Below, in pieces: positions 56,399 through 64,000 of a stretch of 64,000 bases of DNA. The stretch spans positions 434,001 through 498,000 of the forward strand of contig NZ_FTNV01000003.1 of assembly GCF_900156535.1 (NCBI RefSeq), given 5' to 3'. A model generated the notes under the pieces. The model was not told the DNA's origin. It did no database searches and was given only the letters and a program-made list of their open reading frames with translations. The stretch comes from Roseovarius nanhaiticus. GTDB taxonomy: Bacteria; Pseudomonadota; Alphaproteobacteria; Rhodobacterales; Rhodobacteraceae. How positions within the stretch are numbered: position 1 is the first letter of the stretch; the number at the start of each line of letters is the position of its first letter. The translations under genes were made by a program, and so were the position numbers.

Positions 56399-57742
56399 CT
56401 AGCGATACCGCCGAAGGCTGGCCAAAGCGTCGCGGTATTCATCAGTGACAACGTAAATACGGCTTCTGGGGCGAAGCGTCCTAAGAACACCCAAGTCACG
56501 CAGCGCATGAACGACAGAAAGCAGTCTTGGATTTCCGTAGGGCACAACCTTTCCAAAAGCTACCAGCGCGGCAATGATCGCCTCGGCAGTATGCGCATTG
56601 TCGGCTGTCCGTGTGATTTGGTACATCAGCTCCACAGCCGTAAAACTGCCCGGTGGCGGCGGGTCCGCTACAATCGATTGCAGTATGGGCTTCAAACGTC
56701 TGACCGCCACTTCGGCCAACGGTGCAATCATGGACACGACACCTTCAATGCTGTCGCGTCGTCTGCCGCCCACAACTGCATTATGGATAGCTGAATCTTT
56801 CAATGTTACCTCGAAACGGACGCGGCGGGTTGTTTTTGCGTAAATCTTGATGCTGATGTTCTGGGTCAGCTTAAGCTTGATGCAAGGACTTTGGCGCTGT
56901 ATTTCGAGCGAAGGTGCGGCTGTATCGTACCAATCCTCAGCCATGGTTATGGCCTGCTCGGAGAGTATTTCTCTAAGCTGTAGAACCCAGTCAATTGGCG
57001 CGTTGCTATCGAACTCCCAGTAGAATTCGATTTCCCGAATTGAGAAGTACGGCAGAAGCACCGCCCTTGCTTTGCTGTGCTGAAATGCAGTCTGAACAGA
57101 TTCCGATAGAACGCTTTGCGCCAATGTCAGGTATTCACGAAGCTGGCTTCCACGGGGAGATGCAAGAGCGAACGCATATTTCTTGTTCGGCCCTATTATG
57201 AGATTGGTTGCAGGCCGGAGAGGAATTTCGTTTTCGTACCAGTTTTCGTCCGGAGAAATTGCCAAGACGTACTCAGAAACCAACTTTGGGCGATCCAGCC
57301 GGGTGATGCGTTTTAACGCCTGAGCCTGAACGAAGCGCGTATGGTTGAGTGTGGCTTCAAACGCGAGGCGGCCCACTTCGCCATCTTGGGGGCTGGTCAG
57401 GCGGGATTGCCATAAGACTTCGGCTGCTTTGCCCGAAATTAGAGGCTTGCTTGCACCCAAGCTATCCCGGTTGGGATTGGAGCGGAACTTTAGGTGACGG
57501 ACGTCCCGAATTCGTTCAACCAACTGGTTATTGAAAAGCGGCAAGCATTCGCCATCTACCGAAGTTACCTCCGCTTCACGCAACCCCGACAAAGCCTCAC
57601 AGATATGATCCCTTTCCCCGAATAATGCCCAGTCGCCCACATCTATGCGGATACGGTCAATAAACGCATTTTCAGCATTGATTTGCGTAGACGGTGACAG
57701 TTGCCGTACAAAACTGTCTCTTCTGACTATTAGGTTTGACAT
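56399..57742 (-). CDS. Unknown 447-aa protein, possibly replication-initiator-like
   Basis: I do not recognise a named family. A central segment SIKIYAKTTRRVRFEVTL resembles the KxYxKT..lRfE strand seen in some plasmid or phage Rep proteins. The C-terminus (about 375-447) looks like a winged helix (GNPRLLSVVHALRDLGVL). No catalytic motif can be pinned down. It overlaps the serine recombinase gene by 13 bp on the same strand, so the two are probably cotranscribed. A Rep-like role would fit a mobile element but is unproven. Confidence 0.6.
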   Translation of the reverse strand: MSNLIVRRDSFVRQLSPSTQINAENAFIDRIRIDVGDWALFGERDHICEALSGLREAEVTSVDGECLPLFNNQLVERIRDVRHLKFRSNPNRDSLGASKPLISGKAAEVLWQSRLTSPQDGEVGRLAFEATLNHTRFVQAQALKRITRLDRPKLVSEYVLAISPDENWYENEIPLRPATNLIIGPNKKYAFALASPRGSQLREYLTLAQSVLSESVQTAFQHSKARAVLLPYFSIREIEFYWEFDSNAPIDWVLQLREILSEQAITMAEDWYDTAAPSLEIQRQSPCIKLKLTQNISIKIYAKTTRRVRFEVTLKDSAIHNAVVGGRRRDSIEGVVSMIAPLAEVAVRRLKPILQSIVADPPPPGSFTAVELMYQITRTADNAHTAEAIIAALVAFGKVVPYGNPRLLSVVHALRDLGVLRTLRPRSRIYVVTDEYRDALASLRRYR

Positions 57743-58425
57743 GGGGGGTTAGGAATATTCCCGATGGTAGTATGGTTACGGTCTGCATACCTTTTCCACA
57801 CTCGCTGGACTGTAGATGGATGCCACTGTCCGGCCGTATAGGATGGTACTTTGTCGAAATTTAGCCGATCTGCGATTTTTCTGACCGAAAGGCCATTCGC
57901 TTTGTGCTGCTTTATCACTGGCCCCAGCTTGTCGCTGTAAGCGTCGGCATCTGCGATTTTCAGATCGGCAAGCGCTTGGCATGATTTGCCAAGTTTTACT
58001 CCCCTAGCTTTTGCTGCCGCCAGAGCGGCTTTGGTTCGCTCCGAGATTGCCCTACCTTCATGCTCAGCCACTGCAGCCATAATGTGAAGTACAAATCGGT
58101 TCGCCTCGGGCATGTCCACCGCGCGGAAAGGAACACCGCTCTCAATAAGGCCAGAGATGAAGTGTACGTTGCGGGCAAGTCGGTCGAGCTTGGCGATGAT
58201 GAGGGTTGCCCCCTCCTGCTTGCATTCTTCAAGAGCATATAGGAGCTGTTTCCGCGAGTTGCGCTTACCGCTTTCTACCTCCACGTACTCATTGATAAGT
58301 TGACCGCCGGATTGGGTGACGAAGCGGTCCACTACCGTTTTTTGTGCTTCCAGTCCAAGACCGCTCTTTCCTTGGCGGTCAGTCGAGACCCGAATATAGG
58401 AGATATATTTTTCCGCGAAATCCAT
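57730..58425 (-). CDS. Serine recombinase (resolvase/invertase family)
   Basis: A 231-aa small serine recombinase. The N-terminal catalytic domain has YIRVSTDRQ with nucleophile S14, GLEAQ, LIIAKLDRLARN and the E-helix region AVAEHEGRAISERTKAALAAAKARG. The C-terminal HTH (GLSVRKIADRLN, then WHPSTVQRVWKRY) binds DNA. It is in addition to the tyrosine integrase, so it may resolve dimers, invert a segment or act at a different site. Confidence 0.9.
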   Translation of the reverse strand: MDFAEKYISYIRVSTDRQGKSGLGLEAQKTVVDRFVTQSGGQLINEYVEVESGKRNSRKQLLYALEECKQEGATLIIAKLDRLARNVHFISGLIESGVPFRAVDMPEANRFVLHIMAAVAEHEGRAISERTKAALAAAKARGVKLGKSCQALADLKIADADAYSDKLGPVIKQHKANGLSVRKIADRLNFDKVPSYTAGQWHPSTVQRVWKRYADRNHTTIGNIPNPPCQT

Positions 58426-58835
58426 TATGTGCTCCTGTAAACGTTGGTTCGTTCAGGTACACCTGGTCACCTCGATTGCCTTTGCGTAGGGTTTACGCCG
58501 CTTTTTTCGACGATGAGGGCGATTGTGTCTTGGCAACACGCTTATGTGAGGTATCGCACCGAAAACATTAGGCTTTTTGCTGCAATCGATTGCATTGAGG
58601 GTATCGCTACACGTACGAGCAACCGTTTTGTACTATTTTGTAATAATTTTCAGTAGGTTGCTTTGTAATTCGTTATGTCTATTTTCCTATAGGCCCTACA
58701 GCACCGAACACTGGCTTCCATTCGAATTTCCCTGTAAGTTTGTTATGTCCCTTCCCATTTACTGTCCGCAATTTTTTGGCCTGCAGAGAGTAGGGGGGGG
58801 GGGTCGTAGTGTCGATTTTTGAAAGTTTGGGTGCC
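58426..58835. other. AT-rich noncoding region with an 11-base G run
   Basis: This 410-bp stretch holds no convincing gene. It carries G11 at 58793-58803 and a G/T-rich stretch near 58620-58680, and should contain the serine recombinase promoter (minus strand) and the 3' end of the xis-like transcript. Confidence 0.5.
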
Positions 58836-59183
58836 CTATTCTGGTTTGTCGCGCGTGTAGTCCTGTTGCGAATATCCACTCTTATTGTACTCATCTAGCA
58901 ACGCGATCTGGTACTTCACGCCACTACCTCTTCCAAAAGAAACAGGACCTTGACCCTTGCTGCGTAGGTTGCGCAAGGTTTGCTTGGTCTTGTTCACATA
59001 TCTTGCTGCGTATGTGATGTCGCACCATTTGCCGTCCTCTGACACCCAGCCGCCGCTTTTCTGTTCTTCTAACTCTTTGACCCGTCGTTCGAGGCTCCTG
59101 ATTTTTAGGCGGAGCCTTACGGTTTCCGGCGTTTTAATGCCTTTCTTAAGTTTCCGCTTCGACCTGTTTTGATCGTCGGGCAT
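58836..59183 (-). CDS. Excisionase-like HTH protein
   Basis: A 115-aa protein. It has a basic N-terminal part, a short coiled coil (VRLRLKIRSLERRVKELEEQ), then a MerR/excisionase-type HTH (DITYAARYVNKTKQTLRNLRSKGQGP) and a wing (FGRGSGVKYQIALLDEY). The start lies within the 3' end of the integrase gene (67-bp overlap), and both read leftward. Xis function is inferred from fold and position. Confidence 0.75.
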   Translation of the reverse strand: MPDDQNRSKRKLKKGIKTPETVRLRLKIRSLERRVKELEEQKSGGWVSEDGKWCDITYAARYVNKTKQTLRNLRSKGQGPVSFGRGSGVKYQIALLDEYNKSGYSQQDYTRDKPE

Positions 59184-60454
59184 GCTCGCTTATTCCCCTC
59201 TGGCTGGTCCTGCTGATAGCTGGTCGAGCTACGGCGGTTAGTTTCAATGGACGTGATGGCATTTTCAAGGTCGCCGCGTACAGCCGTTTCAAAGGGGTGT
59301 GCATATCGCCGTGTCGTGATCGGACTTGTGTGCCGCAAAATAGCTTGCGCGGAGTGGAGGCCGCCAGTCCGTGCCACATACGTCCCGACTGTGTGACGAA
59401 TATCTTTTAGGCAGGCGTTGGGAAGCCCCGCTAAATCACAGGTGCGCTTCCAAGGTTTTGTGAGCGTTTTCAATCGTTCTTCTGGGTTGACGCCTGGGAA
59501 TACCCAGCCTTGTCGATGGTCGCTAGATGCAATTGATTGCAAGAAATTCACCGCAGCATTTGCCAATAGCAACCTTCCCTCACCAGTTTTGGTACTATGC
59601 AGAGTGGCGACGCCCGACCCCAAGTCGATGTCCTCCCAGCGGAGGCGCAAAACCTCTGACGGTCTACACCCCGTGAAGAACAAAAGAGTAATCGCTTCAA
59701 AGGCGACTTTGCTCCTAGGCATTTGCTTTTGTGCCGCTTCTATTGCACGAAAAATACGGGCCTGTTCGGTGTCTGAAAAATAGTGCTGCTTGGGTCGTTC
59801 CTTATTCATCTTAACCCGCGATGCTGGGTTGCTGCCGCGCGGTATCACATCCCAGTCTTCGGCCTTAAAGAGCATTGCCTTTACAACGCTGAGCATGCGG
59901 TTTGCGCGGATCGGTGCGCTCGACATTGACGCATGTAAGGATTCGATGTCCAAGCGCGTCAACTCGACCAAAGGAAGTTTCCCAATTTTCGGCACCACTC
60001 GACTCTCCAGTACTCGCTCATATTCTTTGAAGGTGGATGGAGCCAATGTTCTCTTTGCTTGGTCGCGCAGATAGATCGCCGCGAACTCCGCGACGGTCAT
60101 CGCGTTTCTTTGGTTGATCCTGTCACTTGCTGGATCAGCACCATTGCTTACTTCAACCGCAAGTTCCTTCGCCTTCCGGCGGGCTGTTGATACTGAGATT
60201 TCACCCAGCTTACCGACTGTAAGCTTTCGCTGCCGACCGAATAACGTGCGGTACCTGTAAACAAATACCTTACGGCCAGCGGGGGTGACCTTGAGCAAGA
60301 GACCTACGGTTTTCGGATCGTTCACGGTGTAATCTGAGGGTCCCGGCTCAGCATTTCTTAAACCCACTTCTGTGAAGGCCACATGCTTCGGTGGGGCAGG
60401 TCGGCTTTCAAGCCGCGGTCGGGGTCTTGGTTTTTTAGGGCGCATATAGGGCAC
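59117..60454 (-). CDS. int: Tyrosine site-specific integrase
   Basis: A 445-aa P4-type integrase. The N-terminal arm-binding domain has FTEVGLRNA and GLLLKVTPAGRKVF, then a core-binding domain (about 115-200). Catalytic residues are R264 (GCRPSEVLRLRWED), K289 (STKTGEGR), R353 (DIRHT), H375 (ILRHTS) and the nucleophile Y384 (RRYAH). The usual His three residues before the second Arg is Lys (K350). It begins 131 bp from attR, the normal place for an integrase that recombines at a tRNA 3' end. Confidence 0.93.
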   Translation of the reverse strand: MPYMRPKKPRPRPRLESRPAPPKHVAFTEVGLRNAEPGPSDYTVNDPKTVGLLLKVTPAGRKVFVYRYRTLFGRQRKLTVGKLGEISVSTARRKAKELAVEVSNGADPASDRINQRNAMTVAEFAAIYLRDQAKRTLAPSTFKEYERVLESRVVPKIGKLPLVELTRLDIESLHASMSSAPIRANRMLSVVKAMLFKAEDWDVIPRGSNPASRVKMNKERPKQHYFSDTEQARIFRAIEAAQKQMPRSKVAFEAITLLFFTGCRPSEVLRLRWEDIDLGSGVATLHSTKTGEGRLLLANAAVNFLQSIASSDHRQGWVFPGVNPEERLKTLTKPWKRTCDLAGLPNACLKDIRHTVGTYVARTGGLHSAQAILRHTSPITTRRYAHPFETAVRGDLENAITSIETNRRSSTSYQQDQPEGNKRACPTIKTGRSGNLRKALKRRKP

Positions 60455-60584
60455 AAAGCTCCGGGAGTTATCCGTATGCTTTGAGTGTATTCTCCAAGTC
60501 GATCTTTGAAAATATCAAATAAAATTAGTAACTTATGTGGCTTTGTGATGGTATAGTATAAATTGGTATAATCGGAAAAAACGG

Positions 60585-60629
60585 CTGTTAATCAATTGGT
60601 CGTAGGTTCGATCCCTACCGCCGGAGCCA
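60585..60629 (+). repeat. attR (45-bp direct repeat)
   Basis: Exact copy of the 3' 45 bases of tRNA-Asn. It lacks the 5' half of a tRNA and is therefore the remnant junction, not a second tRNA gene. Confidence 0.93.
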
Positions 60630-60637
60630 AAGATTTG

Positions 60638-60670
60638 AAGGACTTAACGCACGCCCGCTAGGTCCTTTTT
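60638..60670 (+). terminator. Original tRNA-Asn terminator, now after attR
   Basis: Stem AAGGAC (60638-60643) and GTCCTT (60662-60667) followed by TTTTT. Before insertion it would have followed the tRNA directly. Confidence 0.5.
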
Positions 60671-60686
60671 CTTTTAGGACGACAGC

Positions 60687-60836
60687 CTAGCTGCGATATT
60701 CGCGTTCGGTTACCACCTTGCGAAAGCGCTGATCCAAACCAACGACGAAGCGTGTGAAAACGAGATTTGCAACGCGCTGGTATGTGCTGGGAGCCTGTGG
60801 GGGCAGCATGATTGGCGAAATGCTTGGACCGCCCAA
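60687..60836 (-). CDS. Possible small protein next to attR
   Basis: A frame from TTG 60836 (AGGAG on the minus strand about 10 bases upstream) or ATG 60809 to TAG at 60687-60689, giving 49 or 40 aa. The C-terminal part (NLVFTRFVVGLDQRFRKVV) has a protein-like pattern. It may be a small gene or the end of a truncated one. I know no family. The rest of 60630-60911 shows nothing else. Confidence 0.3.
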   Translation of the reverse strand: MGGPSISPIMLPPQAPSTYQRVANLVFTRFVVGLDQRFRKVVTEREYRS

Positions 60837-60911
60837 TTAGCGCCATCTCCTGCGGCACGCATGCCGACATGGTAAAGGTCGGGATCGAATTCCCGCGCTC
60901 AAAAATGAGAT

Positions 60912-61628
60912 TTAAAGGCCCAGATAAGCCTTGCGAACAGCAGGGTGTCCTTCCAGTTCTTCCGCCGGACCTTCCAGCACGATCCGGCCATGTTCCAAGA
61001 CATAACCGCGATCTGCGACTTTCAGGACCTGGCGCACATTCTGCTCGACCAAGAGGACGGGCAGGCCCGTGGCGGCGACGCGTTGAATGGCGGCCATCAC
61101 GTCCTTGACCAAGAGGGGTGAGAGGCCGAGGCTCGGCTCGTCCATCAATAGCATCTTGGGCCGCAGCATCAGGGCGCGCGCGATGGCCACCATTTGCTGC
61201 TGCCCTCCGGACAAGGCGCCCGCCGGGCTGCCTGCCAGACGGACCAGATCGGGGAAAAGCGCGTGCACCTCCGCGAGGCTTTCGTGGCGGCGCGCGCGCG
61301 CCTCCGGCAGGAAGGCTCCGAGAAGCAGGTTGTCTTCGACCGTAAGGTTCGGGAACAGCTGCCGTCCCATCGGCACATGCGCCAGCCCTTTTTGGGCCAT
61401 CTGGTGCGGTTTGACGTTGCCTATGGCCTCGCCGTCAAACAGGATTTGCCCCTTCCAGGTCGGGATCATGCCCGAGACGGCGCGCAAAATGGTCGATTTT
61501 CCGCTGCCATTGCCGCCGACAAGACCGACAAGTTCGCCCTGCCGAACCTCGAGATTGATGTCGAACGCCACCTGAAGCGTGCCGTAGCCCAGATCGACGC
61601 CTTCGACTGAAAGAACGCTCTTGCTCAT
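60912..61628 (-). CDS. livF: Branched-chain amino acid ABC transporter ATPase LivF
   Basis: A 238-aa ATPase with Walker A GGNGSGKST, the Q-loop region, signature LSGGQQQ, Walker B LLMDEPSLGL and the switch His region. LivF-type features are MGRQLFPNLTVEDNLLLGA and the C-terminal GHPAVRKAYLG. It overlaps livG by 4 bp. The four genes form one leftward operon. Confidence 0.93.
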   Translation of the reverse strand: MSKSVLSVEGVDLGYGTLQVAFDINLEVRQGELVGLVGGNGSGKSTILRAVSGMIPTWKGQILFDGEAIGNVKPHQMAQKGLAHVPMGRQLFPNLTVEDNLLLGAFLPEARARRHESLAEVHALFPDLVRLAGSPAGALSGGQQQMVAIARALMLRPKMLLMDEPSLGLSPLLVKDVMAAIQRVAATGLPVLLVEQNVRQVLKVADRGYVLEHGRIVLEGPAEELEGHPAVRKAYLGL

Positions 61629-62341
61629 TCCGTCCCCAGATATGCTTCGATCACTTGCGGATCGCTTGTGACGGCCTGCGGCGTGCCTTCGGCGATGCGC
61701 GCACCGCTCGCCAGAACGATGACGTGATCGGACAGTTCGATGATCGCCTCCATGATATGCTCGACCATGACGATGGCCATGCCGCTGTTCTTCAGCCCGT
61801 GGACCAGCCCGATCATTTCGCGCAGCGCAGGTGGGTTGAGGCCCGCCATGATCTCGTCCAGAAAAAGGACCTTGGGACGCAGCGCCAAAGCGCGCGCAAG
61901 TTCCAGTCGGCGCCGCCTGGCCAGGTTGAGATCCATGGCCGGCTGATGCGCGCGATCACCCAGACCGACGATCTCAAGCTGCTTTAGTGCAAGATCCTCG
62001 GCATTCTTGCGTCGCGGCTCTGACAGGAATGCCCCGATCAGCACGTTTTCCAGTACCGTCAGCTCCTCAAAAGGGCGCTCGGTCTGGAACGTGCGCCCCA
62101 TTCCCAGGCGCGTGCGTGCGTAGGCGGGCGCCTTCGTGACATCTTGGCCCGCGAAGGAGATCTGCCCCTCATGGACCGGCACATAGCCGGTCAGCGCGTT
62201 GAAGAGCGTCGTTTTCCCGGCCCCGTTGGGCCCGATAAGGCCCAGAATTTCGCTGTCCGCAACCCGCAGCGAGACATGATCGACCGCGACCACGCCGCCG
62301 AAGCGGACGACGATTCCATCAGCCTTGAGAGCGTCGGGCAT
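61625..62341 (-). CDS. livG: Branched-chain amino acid ABC transporter ATPase LivG
   Basis: A 238-aa LivG-type ATPase with Walker A GPNGAGKTT and the GRTFQTERPFEELTVLENVLIGAF segment. The signature motif is atypical (LNLARRRRLELARAL) and Walker B is LFLDEIMAGL, so the usual Pro after DE is Ile. This variant pattern is known in some LivG relatives. It overlaps livM by 23 bp. Confidence 0.92.
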   Translation of the reverse strand: MPDALKADGIVVRFGGVVAVDHVSLRVADSEILGLIGPNGAGKTTLFNALTGYVPVHEGQISFAGQDVTKAPAYARTRLGMGRTFQTERPFEELTVLENVLIGAFLSEPRRKNAEDLALKQLEIVGLGDRAHQPAMDLNLARRRRLELARALALRPKVLFLDEIMAGLNPPALREMIGLVHGLKNSGMAIVMVEHIMEAIIELSDHVIVLASGARIAEGTPQAVTSDPQVIEAYLGTE

Positions 62342-63278
62342 ATCGCCTCCGGATCATGTTTCTGGCCGCCTCGCCAAGGATGCCACGCGGCATGAAGAGG
62401 ACAACGATGAGAATGAGAAGCCCGTAGATCAGCAGGTTGGCCTCGGCGAAGGCGGTGCGGAAAATCTCGCCCGCGCCGATGATCAGCACGGCCCCGACAA
62501 GGGGGCCGAAAATTGTCCCGCGGCCGCCGATGATGGCGGTCAGGGCAATCTGGATCGAGAGCAGCAGGTAGAACATGATATGCGGCTCGAGAAAGGACAA
62601 AAAGATGCCGTAGATGCCGCCGCCGGCGGCCGTCAGCGCGCCCGACACCATGAAGGCGCGCAGCTTGATCGCACGCGGATCGATGCCGGCGGCCATGGCC
62701 GCGTTCTCGTCCTCGCGCACGGCGCGCAGCTGATAGCCAAACCGCGCCATCGACATCCAGGCGGTGCCACCAAGGCAGACCAGTGCAAAGACCAGTGCCA
62801 TGTAGAACTGGGTCGCACGCTCGAAGAAATCGATGCCGAAGGGCTCGGGCAGGGTGGCAATGAAGACGCCTGTGGCGCCCCCGGTCAGCCAGCCCTCGTT
62901 GATGGCGACGAGGCGCAGGATTTCGGCTACGGCGATGGTCGAGAGTGTGAAGTAGGGCCCGCGCAGCCCAAATGTGATCGACCCCCAGAGCCAGGCCAGC
63001 GCGGCCGCGGCCAGCATTGCCAGCGGAAGGGTGATCCAGGGCGCAAGCCCGTGATCGATCTGTCCGATGGCGACGACATAGGCGCCCAGCCCCACAAAGG
63101 CCGAATGCCCGAGGCTGACCTGACCGGCCCATCCGCCAAGGATATCCCAGGCCGTGGCCCAACCGATGAACAGCAGCATGCTGATCCCCACGGTCATGTA
63201 TGCCGGAAAGACATGCGGATAGGCCAGTCCGACGAGTGCGAAGAGCGCGATGGCGCCAAATGTCATGGGCCGGCTCAT
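62319..63278 (-). CDS. livM: Branched-chain amino acid ABC transporter permease LivM
   Basis: A 319-aa permease with about eight to ten TM segments. The family patterns GGWAGQVSLGHSAFVGLGAY, GLRGPYFTLSTIAVAEILR, RAVREDENAAMAAGID and GGRGTIFGPLVGA are present. It overlaps livH by 4 bp. Confidence 0.93.
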   Translation of the reverse strand: MSRPMTFGAIALFALVGLAYPHVFPAYMTVGISMLLFIGWATAWDILGGWAGQVSLGHSAFVGLGAYVVAIGQIDHGLAPWITLPLAMLAAAALAWLWGSITFGLRGPYFTLSTIAVAEILRLVAINEGWLTGGATGVFIATLPEPFGIDFFERATQFYMALVFALVCLGGTAWMSMARFGYQLRAVREDENAAMAAGIDPRAIKLRAFMVSGALTAAGGGIYGIFLSFLEPHIMFYLLLSIQIALTAIIGGRGTIFGPLVGAVLIIGAGEIFRTAFAEANLLIYGLLILIVVLFMPRGILGEAARNMIRRRYARRSQG

Positions 63279-64000
63279 ACGCGTTTCACCGAGCTGCCGA
63301 AGAGGCCTTCGGGCCGCAGGAGCAAGATGAGCAGGAACGCGATAAGCCCGTAGGCGTCACGGTACTCGGAGGCCAGATAGGATGCCCCCAGCACTTCGAC
63401 GACGCCCAACAAAAGCCCCCCGCCAATGGCGGCCCCGATGCGACCCAACCCGCCCAGAACCGTCACGACAAACGCCTTGAGCGTGAAAATGGCGCCCGTG
63501 GTGGTCGGGGTGGCAAACAGCAGCGGGATCAGTGTCGCACCGGCGATCATCGCCAGCATGACACTGAGGCCGAAGACGATGGAGTGAATCCGCGTCGTGT
63601 TGATGCCGACCAATTCGGCGCCAAGACGATTTTCGGAAGTGCCCCGGATGGCCCGTCCGATTTCCGTCCGCTCGAGCACGAGGTAGAGACCGATAATGGC
63701 AAGCGCGGTGGCCAGACCTGCCAGAAGCAGGACCACCGAAATCCGGACTGGCCCGACGGCGATGGTCGAAGCCGCGTAGCTGACCTGAACCGACTGCGGC
63801 TCGCCGCCGAAGGTCAGCAACAGCGTGTTGCCGATGACGAGCGACAGCCCCAGCGTGGCCAGCATCGACGCTTCGGCAGGCGCCTCGACAAGGCGCGCCA
63901 GCATCAGCCGTTCGATGAGCACGCCGGTCAGGAACCCGACGGGCATGGCGATGACAAGCGACAGATAAGGGTCCCAGCCGAGGACCAGGTTGAACAGGAC
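63275..64000 (-). CDS. livH: Branched-chain amino acid ABC transporter permease LivH (5' part outside window)
   Basis: The minus-strand frame is open to base 64000, giving 242 residues; the N-terminus lies outside the window. It has the LivH patterns GLSLVIGNTLLLTFGG, RTEIGRAIRGTSENR and ATPTTTGAIFTLKAFVVTVLGGLGRIGAAIGGGLLLGVVE. With livM, livG and livF it forms the importer; the binding protein gene is not in view. Confidence 0.92.
   Translation of the reverse strand, partial: VLFNLVLGWDPYLSLVIAMPVGFLTGVLIERLMLARLVEAPAEASMLATLGLSLVIGNTLLLTFGGEPQSVQVSYAASTIAVGPVRISVVLLLAGLATALAIIGLYLVLERTEIGRAIRGTSENRLGAELVGINTTRIHSIVFGLSVMLAMIAGATLIPLLFATPTTTGAIFTLKAFVVTVLGGLGRIGAAIGGGLLLGVVEVLGASYLASEYRDAYGLIAFLLILLLRPEGLFGSSVKRV

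Larger units (their letters stand above)
49507..60629. mobile_element. tRNA-Asn integrative element (about 11.1 kb)
   Basis: Bounded by exact 45-bp direct repeats, with a tyrosine integrase next to the right end, an excisionase-like HTH gene, a serine recombinase, and cargo of lower GC than the chromosome (visible in the AT-rich codons). The cargo is a two-ATPase module and a SacI-like restriction-modification pair. No conjugation or phage structural genes are present, so it is a genomic island or satellite-type element that depends on other elements for transfer. Confidence 0.92.

Noticed and set aside
60585-60629. Second tRNA-Asn gene
   Set aside because: Only the 3' 45 bases are present; there is no 5' acceptor or D-arm, so it is attR.

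Overview
The window is a high-GC alphaproteobacterial chromosome segment, almost certainly from the Rhodobacterales (Roseobacter/Rhodobacter group). The evidence is the adjacent sciP and ctrA genes, the gene order pyrH-frr-uppS-cdsA-dxr-rseP-bamA-ompH-fabZ-lpxA-lpxI-lpxB, LpxI in place of LpxH, Rhodobacterales-type small proteins (a DUF6477-like protein and a DUF6456-like HTH protein), and a LexA box of the alphaproteobacterial form GTTC-N7-GTTC. Most of the window is tightly packed core genome with many 1-4 bp ATGA/TGATG overlaps.

Layout. 1-5.4 kb: typA (runs off the left edge), a FemAB/GNAT-like protein, ssb, a lytic transglycosylase, an AraC regulator and miaA. 5.5-17.9 kb: an envelope-biogenesis run (pyrH, frr, uppS, cdsA, dxr, rseP, a 40-aa membrane peptide, bamA, ompH/skp, fabZ, lpxA, lpxI, lpxB). 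It links UMP synthesis and ribosome recycling to isoprenoid carrier, phospholipid, outer-membrane protein and lipid A synthesis. 17.9-25.3 kb: mnmA, sciP-ctrA (cell-cycle control), ligA-recG (replication and repair), then a 43-aa single-TM peptide behind a LexA box. 25.3-31.4 kb: an Fe-S scaffold, hisI, gluQ, trmFO with a 52-aa upstream ORF, an enoyl-CoA hydratase, a thioesterase and rplM-rpsI. 31.4-48.1 kb: acyltransferase-SGNH, TetR, ppk2, a hydrolase, metA, an unknown ATPase, guaA, an MttB-family methyltransferase, DUF6477 and DUF6456 proteins, a VIT transporter, the divergent katG/oxyR pair, and lipA.

49.5-60.6 kb is the accessory part. It is an 11.1 kb integrative element inserted in the 3' end of a tRNA-Asn(GUU) gene and bounded by an exact 45-bp direct repeat (49507-49551 and 60585-60629). 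The gene bodies are visibly lower in GC. From left to right it carries: a large protein with a DpnII/MboI-type nuclease fold whose catalytic Glu is replaced, fused to a P-loop ATPase; a second P-loop ATPase with a HEPN-like tail; a divergent SacI-like type II restriction-modification pair (m5C methyltransferase and endonuclease); an unknown 447-aa protein; a serine recombinase; an excisionase-like HTH protein; and a tyrosine integrase next to attR. The two-ATPase module is the best candidate for an undescribed, probably defensive, system.

60.6-64 kb returns to the host backbone with livF-livG-livM-livH of a branched-chain amino acid ABC importer; livH runs off the right edge.
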